From NCBI RefSeq assembly GCF_000372725.1, contig NW_005200970.1, positions 47,494 to 111,493 on the forward strand: a DNA stretch of 64,000 bases, in the 5' to 3' direction. Under the pieces are notes generated by a model. That model did no database searches. It saw only the letters and a program-made list of their open reading frames with translations, and had not been told where the DNA came from. Positions 52,057-62,592 of this stretch are shown here, piece after piece. The number at the start of each line of letters is the position of its first letter. The first letter of the stretch is position 1. The translations under genes were made by a program, and so were the position numbers. Source of the stretch: Emiliania huxleyi CCMP1516. Its lineage: Eukaryota > Haptophyta > Isochrysidales > Noelaerhabdaceae.

Positions 52057-53022
52057 GAGGGACAGCACGGTGCCAGCGTGGGAGCGGTTTTGCCGGGCGC
52101 GTTTCTCGCTAGAGCTGGTGGCCGTCTGGCCGTGGTACAAAGTACGCTGGGTTGGGTTTTTAGGCACATTGTGGGGTTGGCACTCCCATCGACCCTCATG
52201 ACCTCCTGCGGTCTCTGAGATGGACACCAGTGGGTGTGGGACCACAGCCAGGGTACACTCGAAGGCTGGGTAAGCAGTAGAGGTCGTACTCGACGCGTCC
52301 CACATGGTCTGTGTCGCTGTCGGCACGCTGTCGACAGGACCGGCGGTGAGGACGTCGAGCGACACCGGTGGCAGTGCCACCCAGGAGTGGTCGGGCGGTC
52401 TCCCGTCATGAGAGAGCCACCATGTGATCCGTATGATGGTTCCTGACAACCGCCTCATTCAACTTTCGTCACAGTTTCCGCTCTGAGAGGAGCTGCGGGT
52501 CAGTTCGACAGCTGGAGCTGTGTCGCCGGCGTGCGGCGGCCTGCCTCCGGAGGTGCCTCTGAGGTGGACAATTTTTGGTCACCGTGAGAGAACGCGTTCG
52601 AATTTTCACTCCGAAACTTCAACTTCACACGCGCACCGGCCAGGGCTACAATAGTGCCAGTGAGGCGGAGGCGCGAGTGGGAAGGCCGCGACCGGGCGTC
52701 CCAATCGCTGTGAACCCAGCAACGTACCGGTGTGTGTTCCTCGCCGCAGGCCCCCAGCTCCTCTCTACACTCTCTCAGCCGTACCCTCGTCTCTCTGACC
52801 CATTTTTTCACCTCGGTCGAGCTGAAACTGCCGTCGGCTAAAAGTAAAACTCCGTCGGCCTCTGAGAAACTCCGCCGTCGGCTGCAGCGTGTTCGCTGGC
52901 ACTGTGCACTGCAGGGAACTCGCGCCCCTCCTCCGCCGCCACACCGAGTAGTCGCGGTTGGCGGCGTCGGGGGAGCGGAGCGCCTCGACGAGGGCGGCGG
53001 CCACGGCTCCGCGGTGGCTGTC
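51905..53022. repeat. Inverted duplication of the SDR 3' end
   Basis: 51905-52018 and 52905-53022 are nearly identical in opposite orientation (GACAGCCACCGCGGAGCCGT at one end, GAACTCGCGCCCCTCCTCCG at the other). The second copy starts at the stop codon of the ankyrin-kinase gene. It encodes only a fragment (GAVAAALVEALRSPDAANRD) and has lost its exon context. Confidence 0.9.
52057..52904. other. Intergenic with inverted R2 extension (52205-52275)
   Basis: Holds the inverted piece of R2's 5' part. No gene recognised; short frames lack features. Confidence 0.6.
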
Positions 53023-56000
53023 ATCCCGCCTCGAGCGCCCCGATCGCCTCCGTCACCGCCGCCACGAGCCGCGACGCCTCCCCCTCGCTGCGCGGCCCGT
53101 CCCTCCGCCACCTCGCCGCGTCGTGGTGCCTCGCCGCGTTCGCCCAGATGCGCAGCGAGTGCAGCTGGCTCCGCAGATCGGTCGGCAGGCCGCACTCGCG
53201 GTGCCAAAAGTTGATGCGCTCCTCGAAGCCGTCGGGCGCCGCCGCAGAGCGCGAGGCGTAGACGCTGTCGAGGCGCGGCATCAGCGTGTTGAAGGCGAGC
53301 AGCATGTTGCCCTGGATGCGCGCCTGCGCGTCGCCGCCCGTGCGCATGCCGCGCACCTGCACCGAGAGCGGCGAAGGCTCGTAGCCGGTGGTGCGGGCGG
53401 CTGCGGTGGCGGCCTCGTCTCCAAGTGCCGGCGCAGCCTCCTCCGCCCCCGCACCGCTAGACAGCAGCGCTCGCAGCGTCGTGAGCGCCCCGGGCAGCGT
53501 GCAGCGGTTGCGCAAGCTGTTGTGGCAGAGGCTCTTCTGCCCGTCCCCCGACTGCGCGAGGTCCTTGACCGCGCGCGCAGCAGTTGCGGTCCACCCCGCC
53601 GCCACGTCTGAGATCTGGGACGCGTCGATGTTGGTCCAGAGTTCGTCAAACTCCTCCTCGCACCGGTCGGTGAGCTGCACCTCGGACCGGTTGGTGAGGC
53701 AGACGAGGAGGGTGATCCCGATGGCGTAGCCGTCCGTCTTTGGTGAGTACTCGCCCCCCTTGGAGATGGAGGGGCAGAGGTAGCCCGTGGACATGTAGAG
53801 GGCGGTCGAGCGGCAGCGGACAGACGCGTCGGGACGCTGGTCCTTGGCGAAACCAGTGTCGGCGAGGACGGCGGTCAGCTTCTCGTCGAGCAGGATGTTG
53901 TCCGGCTTGACGTCGCGGTGCACGATGCCCTTCGAGTGGAGGTAGACGAGCGCCTCGGTCGCCTCGCAAGCAATGCGAACGCGCTGCCGCCACGTCAGCG
54001 GCCTCGGCGGCTCTTCCATGCCCAGCCGCCGGAGCTGCGCCGCGCGGTCGGGATCCGAGAGGCGCAGCCGCGCCTCGAGCGAGCCGCCGCGCATCAGTGG
54101 CGAGAGGAGGCAGATGCCGTCGGGCGAGATGCAGTAGCCGAGCAGCGGCAGCAGGTGCGGGTGACTCACCGCCTTGAGAAGCTTCACCTCGAGCTCCGCC
54201 CGTGACAAGCCGCCCGACTGCCCCGACTTTGCCCGCTTCACGACAAGCGGCAAGTGGCGCAGCTGCGGCGGCGCGGAGAGGGAGAGGTGGAGGTCGGCCG
54301 ACGCCTCGTAGACGCGGCTGAATCCGCCGCTGCCGATCAGCTTGCCATCGGCAAACCCGTCCGTAGCCGCGGCGAGGTCCGACAAGTTGACCTCGATGGG
54401 CGGAGCAGTAGTACTGCTCTGTCCAGGCTCGGCGGCGACAGACAGAGTTTCCAGCTTCGACTCCGCCGCGCTAACCTCCTCGCTCAGCGCCGGCAGCACG
54501 CCCACGTGCGCCTTGGCGGCAGCGATGCCTGCTCGGAGCGCGGAGGGGCTGTCTGCCGTGTCGAGCGACTTGAGCGCGCCCATCGCCGCGCCATGCGCCT
54601 TGCGCAAGCGCTGGCTGTCCCGCCTTCGCGCCTCCTTGAGCTTGTCGCGCGCACGCTTCGCCGCCGCCAGCACGGCCGGGCTCGCGACGCCGCTGCACGC
54701 CTCCAGCGCACTCGCCACGCCCTCGTACACACCAGCGGTCACAGCCTGCTGCAGAGCCTCGTCCGCCGCGGCGATGGCGGCTGCGTCGGCCGGCAGGGGC
54801 GGCGCGACTGGAGGAGGTTGTGTCGGCGCCGAGGCGGCGGCGCCGCTGGGGCCCGGAGCCGAGACGACGGCCTCGCCGCCGCCGCTCTTGTTCTTCTTCT
54901 TCTTCCCCTTCTTACTCTCCTTGGCGCGCCCCGCCTCCTTCTCCGCCTCCTCCTCCGCCAGCAGCGCCTCGGCATGCCGCGCCGCCTCCGCCTCTGCCGC
55001 CGCACTCTCCACCTCCCTCGCCGCTGCCTGCGCTGCCTCCTTCGCCGCTGACTGCGCCGCCGCGTGCTCCTCGAGGGCGCGCACGCACTCGCTGTGGCCC
55101 CTCTCTTCGGCCAGCTGCAGCGCTGTCCTGCCGCTCGCATTGAACGCCGTCGTATCGGCGCCCGCTCGCAGCAAGTGGCGCACAATGGCGGGGTGGCCTT
55201 CGCCGGCGGCAAACATCAGCGCGGTGTTGCCAGTGCTGTTCTGCGGGTCGACCTCCGCGCCGCGCTGCAGCAGCAAGTCAACCACCCGCTCGTGGCCGTT
55301 GAAGGCGGCGGCCATCAGCGTGGTGTCGCCATTGCTGTTCTGCTGGTTGATCTCCGCGTCGCGCTGAAGTAACAGCTCGACCGCCCGCTCGTGGCCGTTG
55401 AGAGTAGCGCCCATCAGCGCGGTGAAACCGTAGCTGCTCTGCACGTTGATCTCCGCGCCGCGCTGCAGCAGCAGCTCGACCACCCGCTCGTGGCCGTGGC
55501 CAGCGGCGAGCATCAGCGCGGTGCCGCCGACGCTGTCCTGCAGGTTGAACTCCGCGCCGCGCTGAATCAGCAGCTTGACCACCCGCTCGTGGCCCTCCTG
55601 AGCGGCGGCCATCAGCGCGGTGACGCCGCTCACACCGGCCGCCCAGCAAGTCGCGTTGACCTGCCCGCCGCTGTCGAGCCACGCCAGCAGCGCCGCCTCG
55701 TCGCCTTGGAGGGCCGCTTCAAACGCCTCTTCGGGAAGGCCCAGCGAGCCGGAAGAGGCCGCTTCGCCCGAGGAAGCACCGCCCGCGACGCCCGCCGCCG
55801 CCTCGCGCCGGCTCGCAGCCACCTCCGCGACGTGCTGCCGGAAGGCCCCGACGCACTCACTGTGGCCCTCCTCCTTGGCCAGCTGTAGCGCGGACTTGCC
55901 ATTCTCAGAGCGCAGCTTCGTATCCGCGCCCGCCCGCAGCAGGCGGAGCACGATGGCGGAGTGGCCTTTGACGGCGGCAACCATCAGCGCGGTGCCGCCG

Positions 56001-57307
56001 TAGCTGTTCTGCTTGTTGATCTCCGCGCCGCGCCCCAGCAGCAGCTCGACCATCCGCTCGTGGCCGCTGGCGGCGAGCATCAGCGCGGTGACGCCGTAGC
56101 TGTTCTGCAGGTTGACCTCCGCGCCGCGCTGCAGCAGCAGCTCGACCACTCGCTCGTGGCCGCTGGCGGCGAGCATCAGCGCGGTGACGCCGTAGCTGTT
56201 CTGCAGGTTGACCTCCGCGCCGCGCTGCAGCAGCAGCTCGACCACCCGCTCGTGGCCGTTGCCAGCGGCGTTCATCAGCGCGGTGCGACCTTTGCTCTCC
56301 TGCTTGTTGACCTCAGCGCCACGCTGAAGCAGCAGCTCGACCACCCGCTCGTGGCCGTTGTTGGCGGCGAGCATCATCAGCGTGATGCCGCTCCCATCGC
56401 CCGCCCGGCAAGTCGCGTTGACCCGCCCGCCGCTGTCGAGCCACGTCAGCAGTGCCGCCTCGTCGCCTTGGAGAGCTGCGTCCACCGCCTCTTTGGGAAG
56501 GATGCCCAGGGAAGAGGCCGCGGCCCCCGCTCCCGCCGCCGCCTCGACCGAGGAAGCGCCGCCCGCGCCGCCCGCCGCCGCCTCACGGTGGCTCGCAGTC
56601 ACCTCCGCGATGTGCTGCCGGAAGGCCTCGACGCACTCGCTGTGGCCCTGCTCCTTGGCCAGCTGCAGCGCGGACTTGCCGTCTGCAGCGCGCAGCTTTG
56701 TATCCGCGCCCGCCCGCAGCAGGAGGCGCACGGTGGCGTGGTGGCCTTGGCCGGCGGCGCGCATCAGCGCGGTCCAGCCGTAGCTGTTCTGCAGGTTGGC
56801 ATCCGCACCGCGCTGAAGCAGCAAGTCGACCACCCGCTCGTGGCCGTTGGAGGCGGCGATAACCAGCGCGGTGACGCCATTGCTGTCCTGCTGGTCGATC
56901 TCCGCGCCGCGCCGAAGCAGCAGCTCGACCACCCGCTCGTGGCCGTTGAAGGCGGCGCCCATCAGCGCGGTGACGCCGGTGCCGTCGTGCTGGCTGACTT
57001 CAGCGCCGCACTGAAGCAGCGACTCGACCACTCGCTCGTGGCCTGCGAGGGCGGCGTGCATCAGCGCGGTGGCGCTGTCGCTGTTCTGCTTGTTGATCTC
57101 CGCGTCGCGCTGAAGCAGCAGCTCGACCACCCGCTCGTGGCCGTTGCCGGCGGCGATGTGCAGCAGCGTGTCACCAGCTGCGTTGGCCGCGTTAACGTCG
57201 GCCACGTCGCTGCTGAGCCACTTCCGCAGCTCTCCTACTTTGCCGGTCGCCGCTGCCTTCACGACGTTGGCTGCATGTTGTGCGGCACACACTTTCTTTT
57301 TTCGCAC
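53021..57307 (-). CDS. Ankyrin-repeat protein kinase with C-terminal HEPN-like domain (paralogue of 7617-11591)
   Basis: 1428 codons, one long exon. The frame begins at a GTG (57307); no in-frame ATG precedes the first ankyrins, so the start or a first exon is unresolved. Three ankyrin blocks (about 35-240, 280-510, 540-750) use units like GHERVVELLLQRGAEVNLQ; then an Ala/Glu helix, KESKKGKKKKNKSGGG, and a second helix (LKEARRRDSQRLRKAHGAAM) shared with the paralogue. Kinase about 980-1270: GSGGFSRVYE, LVVKRAKS, IVHRDVKPDNILLDEKL, and DTG in ADTGFAKD in place of DFG. C-terminus: INFWHRECGLPTDLRSQLHS, LRIWANAARHHDAARWRRDG, aligned to the paralogue; here the HEPN-type Arg is Ala. The stop lies at the edge of the inverted duplication. 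Confidence 0.85.
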   Translation of the reverse strand: MRKKKVCAAQHAANVVKAAATGKVGELRKWLSSDVADVNAANAAGDTLLHIAAGNGHERVVELLLQRDAEINKQNSDSATALMHAALAGHERVVESLLQCGAEVSQHDGTGVTALMGAAFNGHERVVELLLRRGAEIDQQDSNGVTALVIAASNGHERVVDLLLQRGADANLQNSYGWTALMRAAGQGHHATVRLLLRAGADTKLRAADGKSALQLAKEQGHSECVEAFRQHIAEVTASHREAAAGGAGGASSVEAAAGAGAAASSLGILPKEAVDAALQGDEAALLTWLDSGGRVNATCRAGDGSGITLMMLAANNGHERVVELLLQRGAEVNKQESKGRTALMNAAGNGHERVVELLLQRGAEVNLQNSYGVTALMLAASGHERVVELLLQRGAEVNLQNSYGVTALMLAASGHERMVELLLGRGAEINKQNSYGGTALMVAAVKGHSAIVLRLLRAGADTKLRSENGKSALQLAKEEGHSECVGAFRQHVAEVAASRREAAAGVAGGASSGEAASSGSLGLPEEAFEAALQGDEAALLAWLDSGGQVNATCWAAGVSGVTALMAAAQEGHERVVKLLIQRGAEFNLQDSVGGTALMLAAGHGHERVVELLLQRGAEINVQSSYGFTALMGATLNGHERAVELLLQRDAEINQQNSNGDTTLMAAAFNGHERVVDLLLQRGAEVDPQNSTGNTALMFAAGEGHPAIVRHLLRAGADTTAFNASGRTALQLAEERGHSECVRALEEHAAAQSAAKEAAQAAAREVESAAAEAEAARHAEALLAEEEAEKEAGRAKESKKGKKKKNKSGGGEAVVSAPGPSGAAASAPTQPPPVAPPLPADAAAIAAADEALQQAVTAGVYEGVASALEACSGVASPAVLAAAKRARDKLKEARRRDSQRLRKAHGAAMGALKSLDTADSPSALRAGIAAAKAHVGVLPALSEEVSAAESKLETLSVAAEPGQSSTTAPPIEVNLSDLAAATDGFADGKLIGSGGFSRVYEASADLHLSLSAPPQLRHLPLVVKRAKSGQSGGLSRAELEVKLLKAVSHPHLLPLLGYCISPDGICLLSPLMRGGSLEARLRLSDPDRAAQLRRLGMEEPPRPLTWRQRVRIACEATEALVYLHSKGIVHRDVKPDNILLDEKLTAVLADTGFAKDQRPDASVRCRSTALYMSTGYLCPSISKGGEYSPKTDGYAIGITLLVCLTNRSEVQLTDRCEEEFDELWTNIDASQISDVAAGWTATAARAVKDLAQSGDGQKSLCHNSLRNRCTLPGALTTLRALLSSGAGAEEAAPALGDEAATAAARTTGYEPSPLSVQVRGMRTGGDAQARIQGNMLLAFNTLMPRLDSVYASRSAAAPDGFEERINFWHRECGLPTDLRSQLHSLRIWANAARHHDAARWRRDGPRSEGEASRLVAAVTEAIGALEAG

Positions 57308-58091
57308 TACACTGGGATGGCTAGCAGAGGCAGCTAGCCCATGAGGAGAGCGTCCATAGACACCTCACTAGACCCCACATACGGTCTCGTCCGTGCCTCG
57401 CAGGCCGGTGAGATTGCTAGAGGTGGAGCAAGCTGCTCTAGCCTCACATGTCACTTCCTGTCGTCTGTTGTTTGAGTTGTGCCCTTGTTTGTGCCCTTGG
57501 CACCGTGGAGTGCTGGGGGGGGCGACAGGGAGGATGTGGCCCTGAGTTATGTGTACGCCGACTCAGGGTGTGTGGCAGCCAGCTGGCTGTGTGTCTTGTG
57601 AGCCTGTTTGTGTCTGTGTGTCGCTCGTGCGTGTCGTCATCATCTGTCCAGCGTCCACCCATACCGCGTTGGTGTCCAGTCCGAGCCTGGCTGTTCTTCA
57701 CCTTTCTACCTACCTACCTACTGGGACTTGCGGGAGTTACCTGTGTGAGTGCCAGTGCGCGCCAGTCCCGTGCCCAGTGTTGTGCGAGGGAGTTTGGTTG
57801 TAAAATTCTTTTTCGAGGGCGAGGTAGGGCGGCGCGAGGCGGCGGCGCGGCGAGGCGGCGGGCGGCGCAGGGCGGGGCGGCGCGGCGGCGGGTGGTATAA
57901 TTACTTATTAATTAATTAATAATGAATTATTAATCATCGGGCGGCGGCGCGGCGCGGGGCCCCTCGTGCGCGGTGCGGTGCCTTCGTTTGCTCCTTAGTC
58001 GTTATTTTGTTTTCGCGCTTGTGGTTTTTTTGGCACTTTCGTCACCCTACTCCTTCTCCTCCTCCGGACGGTGGTGGTGGTGGGGGGGGGC
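57308..58091. other. Intergenic: foldback-arm copy, R1 fragment, AT island
   Basis: 57590-57690 matches one arm of the 41733-42362 foldback element. 57735-57812 matches R1 (GTGCCAGTGCGCGCCAGTCC, then GTAAAATTCTTTTT). 57897-57935 is an AT-only patch (TTACTTATTAATTAATTAAT) between GC-rich repeats (GGCGGCGCGGCG). No gene seen; sequence stops at the assembly gap. Confidence 0.7.
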
Positions 58092-58191
58092 NNNNNNNNN
58101 NNNNNNNNNNNNNNNNNNNNNNNNNNNNNNNNNNNNNNNNNNNNNNNNNNNNNNNNNNNNNNNNNNNNNNNNNNNNNNNNNNNNNNNNNNN
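58092..58191. other. Assembly gap (100 N)
   Basis: Exactly 100 N between G-runs; conventional placeholder for unknown length. Confidence 1.
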
Positions 58192-58606
58192 GGGGGGGGG
58201 GGGGGGCGGAGAAGGTCCCGGCAGCCGCACCTCCCAGGCTCTCAGCGCCGACGTTGTCGCTCCCCTAGATTCCCCTCGCCTGGCTCTAAGCGAGTAAGGA
58301 GTATATATCGCTTATCGGGCGTTGAGGGTGGGCGGCGGCGCAAAGCGGGTCTGGCCGCGCGTCCATCGCCGCGAGCCTCGCGGTCGCGACACACCCGGCG
58401 GCGGCTCTCGCCGGGCCGGTGTCTGCTCTCGCGGGGCCGGTGTCTGCAGCCTCCTGGAGCCTAGCAGTAAGGCGGCCGGCGGTGGGGCGGAGGCTGGTCA
58501 GGCATCGAGTACCATACCCCGCAAAAAGTCCGAACCCGGGACTAGTCCCGGTGCGGGTGGCGGCGACCTGGCAGCGTGCGCCTCTCCCTCGCGCGTCTCC
58601 GCTACC

Positions 58607-60709
58607 ATGGAGGCCAACCGCGAGTCCGCGATTGACGCGCTCACCAAGGCCCGCGCGAAGAAGGACGCGGGCGACCACGCGAGCGCCGTCCGCCTCGCGG
58701 AGAAGAGCCTGCGGATCTGCAAGACGGAAGAGGCGCAGGCGTTCCTCGACTTTCTGGTCAAGTTTGGGCCGGGCTCCGAGGCGGCCAAGGCGATCGACCG
58801 GGTCCTGCAGGCCGCTGATCACTACGCCGTGCTAGACGTGGCGCCGGACGCCGACGCGCCGGCCGTCAAGCGCGCGTACCAGCAGCGGGCGCTCAAGATC
58901 CACCCGGACAAGAACCACGCGGCGGGGGCGCAGCAGGCGTTCCAGAGGCTGAACGAGGCGCACAACACCCTCTCCGACCCCGCCAAGCGCCGAGAGTACG
59001 ACCTCAAGCGGCCAGCCGCCTCGGGAAGCGCGGCGCAGGCCGGCCCGGCGTGGGGCGCGGCCGCCGGATGGCACTCAAAGCCGCAGCCGCAGCCGCGGCC
59101 GGGCGCGGTGCCACGCGCCTCGGCGGCCTCCGCCGGGGGGTACCGCCAGCCCCGCCCCGCCGGCGCCTCCTCCTCCTCCTCCTCCTCTTCCTCCGGCGGC
59201 GGGCCCGGCGGCGGGCGCGGCGCCGGCAGCGCGGCGGACAGGGCGGCGGAGGCGGGGAGGGCGGCGGAGGTGCAGGAGGTGCAGCGGGAGAACGCGGTGC
59301 TGCGGCAGCAGGTGGAAGAGCTGCGGCAGTACGAGAGGCGCGCGGTGCAGCTGAGCCAGGCGCTCAACCAGGAGCAGCTGCAGCGACGCAGGGAGGAGCA
59401 GGACCACCGCGAGCAGATCGCGCGCTGGACGGCGCTGCAGCGCTCGTGGACAAACAAGACGTCCGAGACGGAGAGAGCGCTGCACGAGCGCGACGAAGAG
59501 GTGCGGCGGCTGCATCTCCCCAGATCTCCGCAGATCTCCCCTGATCTCTCCCCATCTCCCCCCCTCTCTCCCCATCTCTCCCCCTCTCTCCCCATCTCTC
59601 CCAATCTCCCCCCATCTCCCCCCATCTCCCTTCTCATAGGTGCAGCGGCTGCGGCGTACCACCGAGAACGACCGCATCGAGCTCGAGGCGCTGCGACGCT
59701 CCCACGCCTCGGCCGCCTCCCGCCGCGCCGCCGTCGAGGCGAGGCTGGAGTCCGAGGTCGCCGCGACGGGCGAGCTGCACCAGATCTGCGACGCGCTGCG
59801 CAAGCAGCTGGCGGCGCAGGCGCGCCCCGGCGTGGCAGGAGGCACGAGCTTGGCTGCTGCAGGGCCGAGCAGCGACCTCGCCGCCGCCGGCGCGTCGAGC
59901 CAGGGCGGAGGGCGGCTGGGCCTTCCGGAGGAGATGGTCGAGCGGCTGCTGCAGCAGGGGCAGGCCGGGCTCGAGGGGCGGGGGGAGGGGAAGCTGGCTG
60001 CGCCGGCGGGGGCGGCGCTGCGCGTGGCGGAGGGGCGGCGTGGCGGCGGCGAGGAGGAGGAGGAGACCGGGGCCCCGCGCCACGGCCCGTCTTGGCGGCT
60101 CGAGCTGCGGCCGTTGGCACCGGAGCCGGTGGCGGCCGCGGGCGGGCAAGACCCTCGCAGGCCGATTCGCCTTCCGCTGGGCAAGATCAACGAGGCGGTC
60201 GCTGTCGGCCGCTCGTGGGCCCGAGAGGGCCCGAGAGGGCCCGAGGGGACCCGAGGCTGGCCGAGGTGATAGGCGGTGGTCGTGGGCCGCTCGTCGCGCG
60301 AGCACGCAAACTCGTTCGAGATCAACGACCCGCTCGTCAGCAGGAAGCACGTCCGGATCGACACCAAGGCGTGGCCGGTGCCGGAGCAAGGCGTGCGCGG
60401 CGAGGACGTGATCGCGGTCGCGACGGCGCTCGGCGCAAACCCGATCGGCGTGCGGCACCACGCGGACGATTCGGTGGAGAAGGCGGACCGCCGGCTCGTG
60501 GTCCGAGATCACCCGAGATTACGCGAGATGACCCGAGAGTGGCCGAGGCGATAGGCGGACCGCGGCGAGACGCTCAACTTGTTTCACGGAGACGTGCTCG
60601 CCCTCCTCGCCGCCGACAACGCGCACCCCGCGCGGTACGAGTATTCGGTCGTCCACGTCTACGGCACTCTGCCAAACAAGGCGCCACCCGCCGCGGCGCT
60701 GCCAAACCC

Positions 60710-60759
<50 letters not shown>

Positions 60760-61016
60760 CGCAGCAGCAGCAGCAGCAGCAGCAGCAGGCGCCGTATCAC
60801 GGAGGTACATTCCACACGCCAGCCACACCGCTCGGCCAGGCCGCCGCGGCGTGGGCCTCCGGGGCGGGCGGCATCGCGCCGGCGGCCGGCGCGGCGGCCG
60901 GCGGCGGAGCAGCAGCAGCTGTCCCCTCTCCCAAGCGGCAGCGACTCGAGCAAGAGGGCGGCGACGGCGACGCGGGCAGCCTCAGAGGCTCACACGAGTG
61001 CCCGATCGAGCTGTGA
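58607..61016 (+). CDS. DnaJ (J-domain) protein fused to an FHA domain
   Basis: Four exons: 58607-59500, 59640-60194, 60273-60482, 60555-61016; 706 residues. The N-terminus (SAIDALTKARAKKDAGDHAS) resembles the helical lead of DNAJB12/14-type proteins. J domain about 67-129: DHYAVLDVAPDADAPAVKRA, HPD in LKIHPDKNH, SDPAKRREYD. A Ser/Gly linker precedes a coiled coil (QQVEELRQYERRAVQLSQAL). FHA domain about 480-590: VVVGRSSREHANSFEIN, LVSRKHVRID with the phosphothreonine-binding Arg/Ser/His pattern, and ETLNLFHGDVLALL. A Gln run (60712-60788) and a nuclear-signal-like PSPKRQRLEQ follow. Introns 59501-59639 (GT), 60195-60272 (GC) and 60483-60554 (GC) all begin with a copy of the next exon. It may bring Hsp70 to phosphorylated partners; that role is inferred from domains. 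Confidence 0.85.
60712..60788 (+). repeat. CAG trinucleotide repeat coding poly-Gln
   Basis: About 25 CAG codons with one GCG interruption, in exon 4 of the DnaJ-FHA gene. Confidence 0.95.
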
Positions 61017-61638
61017 CGCGAGGCGTCCGCGTCTGGCTGTGGTGTGTCCCCCCTCCCCGCGTTCGAGTAGTAGCTGTGTGTTGCGATGCATGTGTATCCC
61101 CCGCCCCCCCCATCCTCATCCCTTGGCCTTGCTGCCCCAGAGGGCGCCGCTCACCCGCGACTACGTTTTCATGTGTATATGATCGCACCCGAAGCACCTT
61201 CGCAACTCCACATCACCATTCCGAGGGCTTCAGGTGGTGCTCACGCGCGACGAAAAGCGGAAAGGGGAGAAGCGAGAATCGACGCGATGCGTGTACAAAG
61301 CATACAAGAAGAGGAGAAAGAAGAGGAGAGACACCGGTGATGACGAAACAGAAACTAGCGCAGGCCAGAGCAGGGCAGACCCGGGGACGGGGGAGTCGGA
61401 GCAGACGGCATCGGCCGCCGGCGCCGCGGCGACCTCAACCGACTATGGAGGACCCGTCGCCAGACGACGCAGGGCAGAAGACGGTGAGGCGGAGCAGACG
61501 CGCAGGGCGAGACGAGTGAGGGAGCAGGACGTTGCGGAGATCAGCAGGAGGATGTACGAAGAGATTAGGAGCAGCAGGGACCCCGCGAGGGACCATGTGG
61601 AAGACGGCTAGTGCTAGTCCCCCAGCGGGTCTCCGCAG
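61017..61638. other. Intergenic or unresolved 5' exon region
   Basis: An open stretch 61234-61611 starts right after an acceptor-like CTTCAG and reads QDVAEISRRMYEEIRSSRDP at its end; it could be an exon of an unknown gene or of the C2 gene. Not enough to call. Confidence 0.3.
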
Positions 61639-62215
61639 GCCGCGGAGATCTCGAGGTCGAGCACGCACACAGCCACTGTGCTGTGCGTGCGAGCAACGGG
61701 GCTGCGAAACGCGGACTTCGGCCCTGACAAGAGTGACCCGTACGTTGTGGTTTCGCGAACAACGCGCGAGCCGCTGCTCCCCCATCGTTTGCCGCTGACA
61801 TTCAACGCCTGCGTATCAGGTCATCTCGGGTACGGACAGCGCAAAGTCTAAGGTGATTCAGAACAACCTGAACCCCGAATGGAACGAGAAGTTGGAGCTC
61901 AATGCAACGCGTCGCTCAGGCATGACCGATGCGCCCCCTTCACCCCGCGTACGCAGCCTGGTTGGCGCATAGGTCGTCAAGACGGAGCCGCTTAAGCTTG
62001 AGGTGTGGGACAAGGACCCTATCAAGAAGGATGACTTCCTCGGCTACGCCGAGATCGATCTGTCGACGTGGGTGACGCTGTTCAGCGTTTTGGGGAAGTC
62101 GACCTCGTACACGCTCGAGCTTCTGAGTGACGACACGAAGGCTAAGGGCAAAAAGGCGACAGGCACCTTGGAGGTGGAGGTGACCATTGCGGCGATGGCG
62201 GCGGCGGCGGCTTGA
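61639..62215 (+). CDS. C2-domain (calcium/phospholipid-binding) protein, 5' end unresolved
   Basis: Three exons in frame: 61639-61743 (HTATVLCVRATGLRNADFGP, DKSDPY), 61820-61903 (VISGTDSAKSKVIQNNLNPE, WNEKLELN), 61973-62215 (VVKTEPLKLEVWDKDPIKKD, DFLGYAEIDLS, ending TLEVEVTIAAM). Introns 61744-61819 (GT-AG) and 61904-61972 (GC-AG). Order and Asp residues (DKSDPY; VWDKDPIKKDD) fit a single type-II C2 domain with calcium-binding loops. The protein is barely longer than one domain. An initiator ATG was not found before 61639; a preceding exon is likely. Confidence 0.75.
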
Positions 62216-62592
62216 GGGGGCGAAAGGGACGACGGCGGGAGGGCGATGGGAGCACTGGAAGTACAGCAGGTGGGTGGGAGGGGGTATTGGATCTATTTGT
62301 TATATATCGCGGGACGTGAGCGAGTGCGCACGCCGCGTGAGGCTCCGTCGTGCGAGTTGACTACTTTACGCACCTGGAGTCTGCCTGATCAATTGTCCTG
62401 CCCACACTACTCTAGCCGGCGGGTTTGAAGAATACAGAGATAAATGTATTTTCCGAGTAACATACTAATCTCTGAAGACTGAAGTCGAGGCTCTGTGTGA
62501 CCTCCGCCCACATCGAGCGAGTGTCTGAGTATATGTCCGTCTGTCTCGCGCTCCCTCTCACGCACACGAACAATGGCGGGCCGACATACTCG
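62216..62592. other. Convergent intergenic spacer
   Basis: 3' ends of the C2 gene (+) and the METTL9-like gene (-) face each other. AT-rich near 62290-62310 and 62430-62470; no gene seen. Confidence 0.6.
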
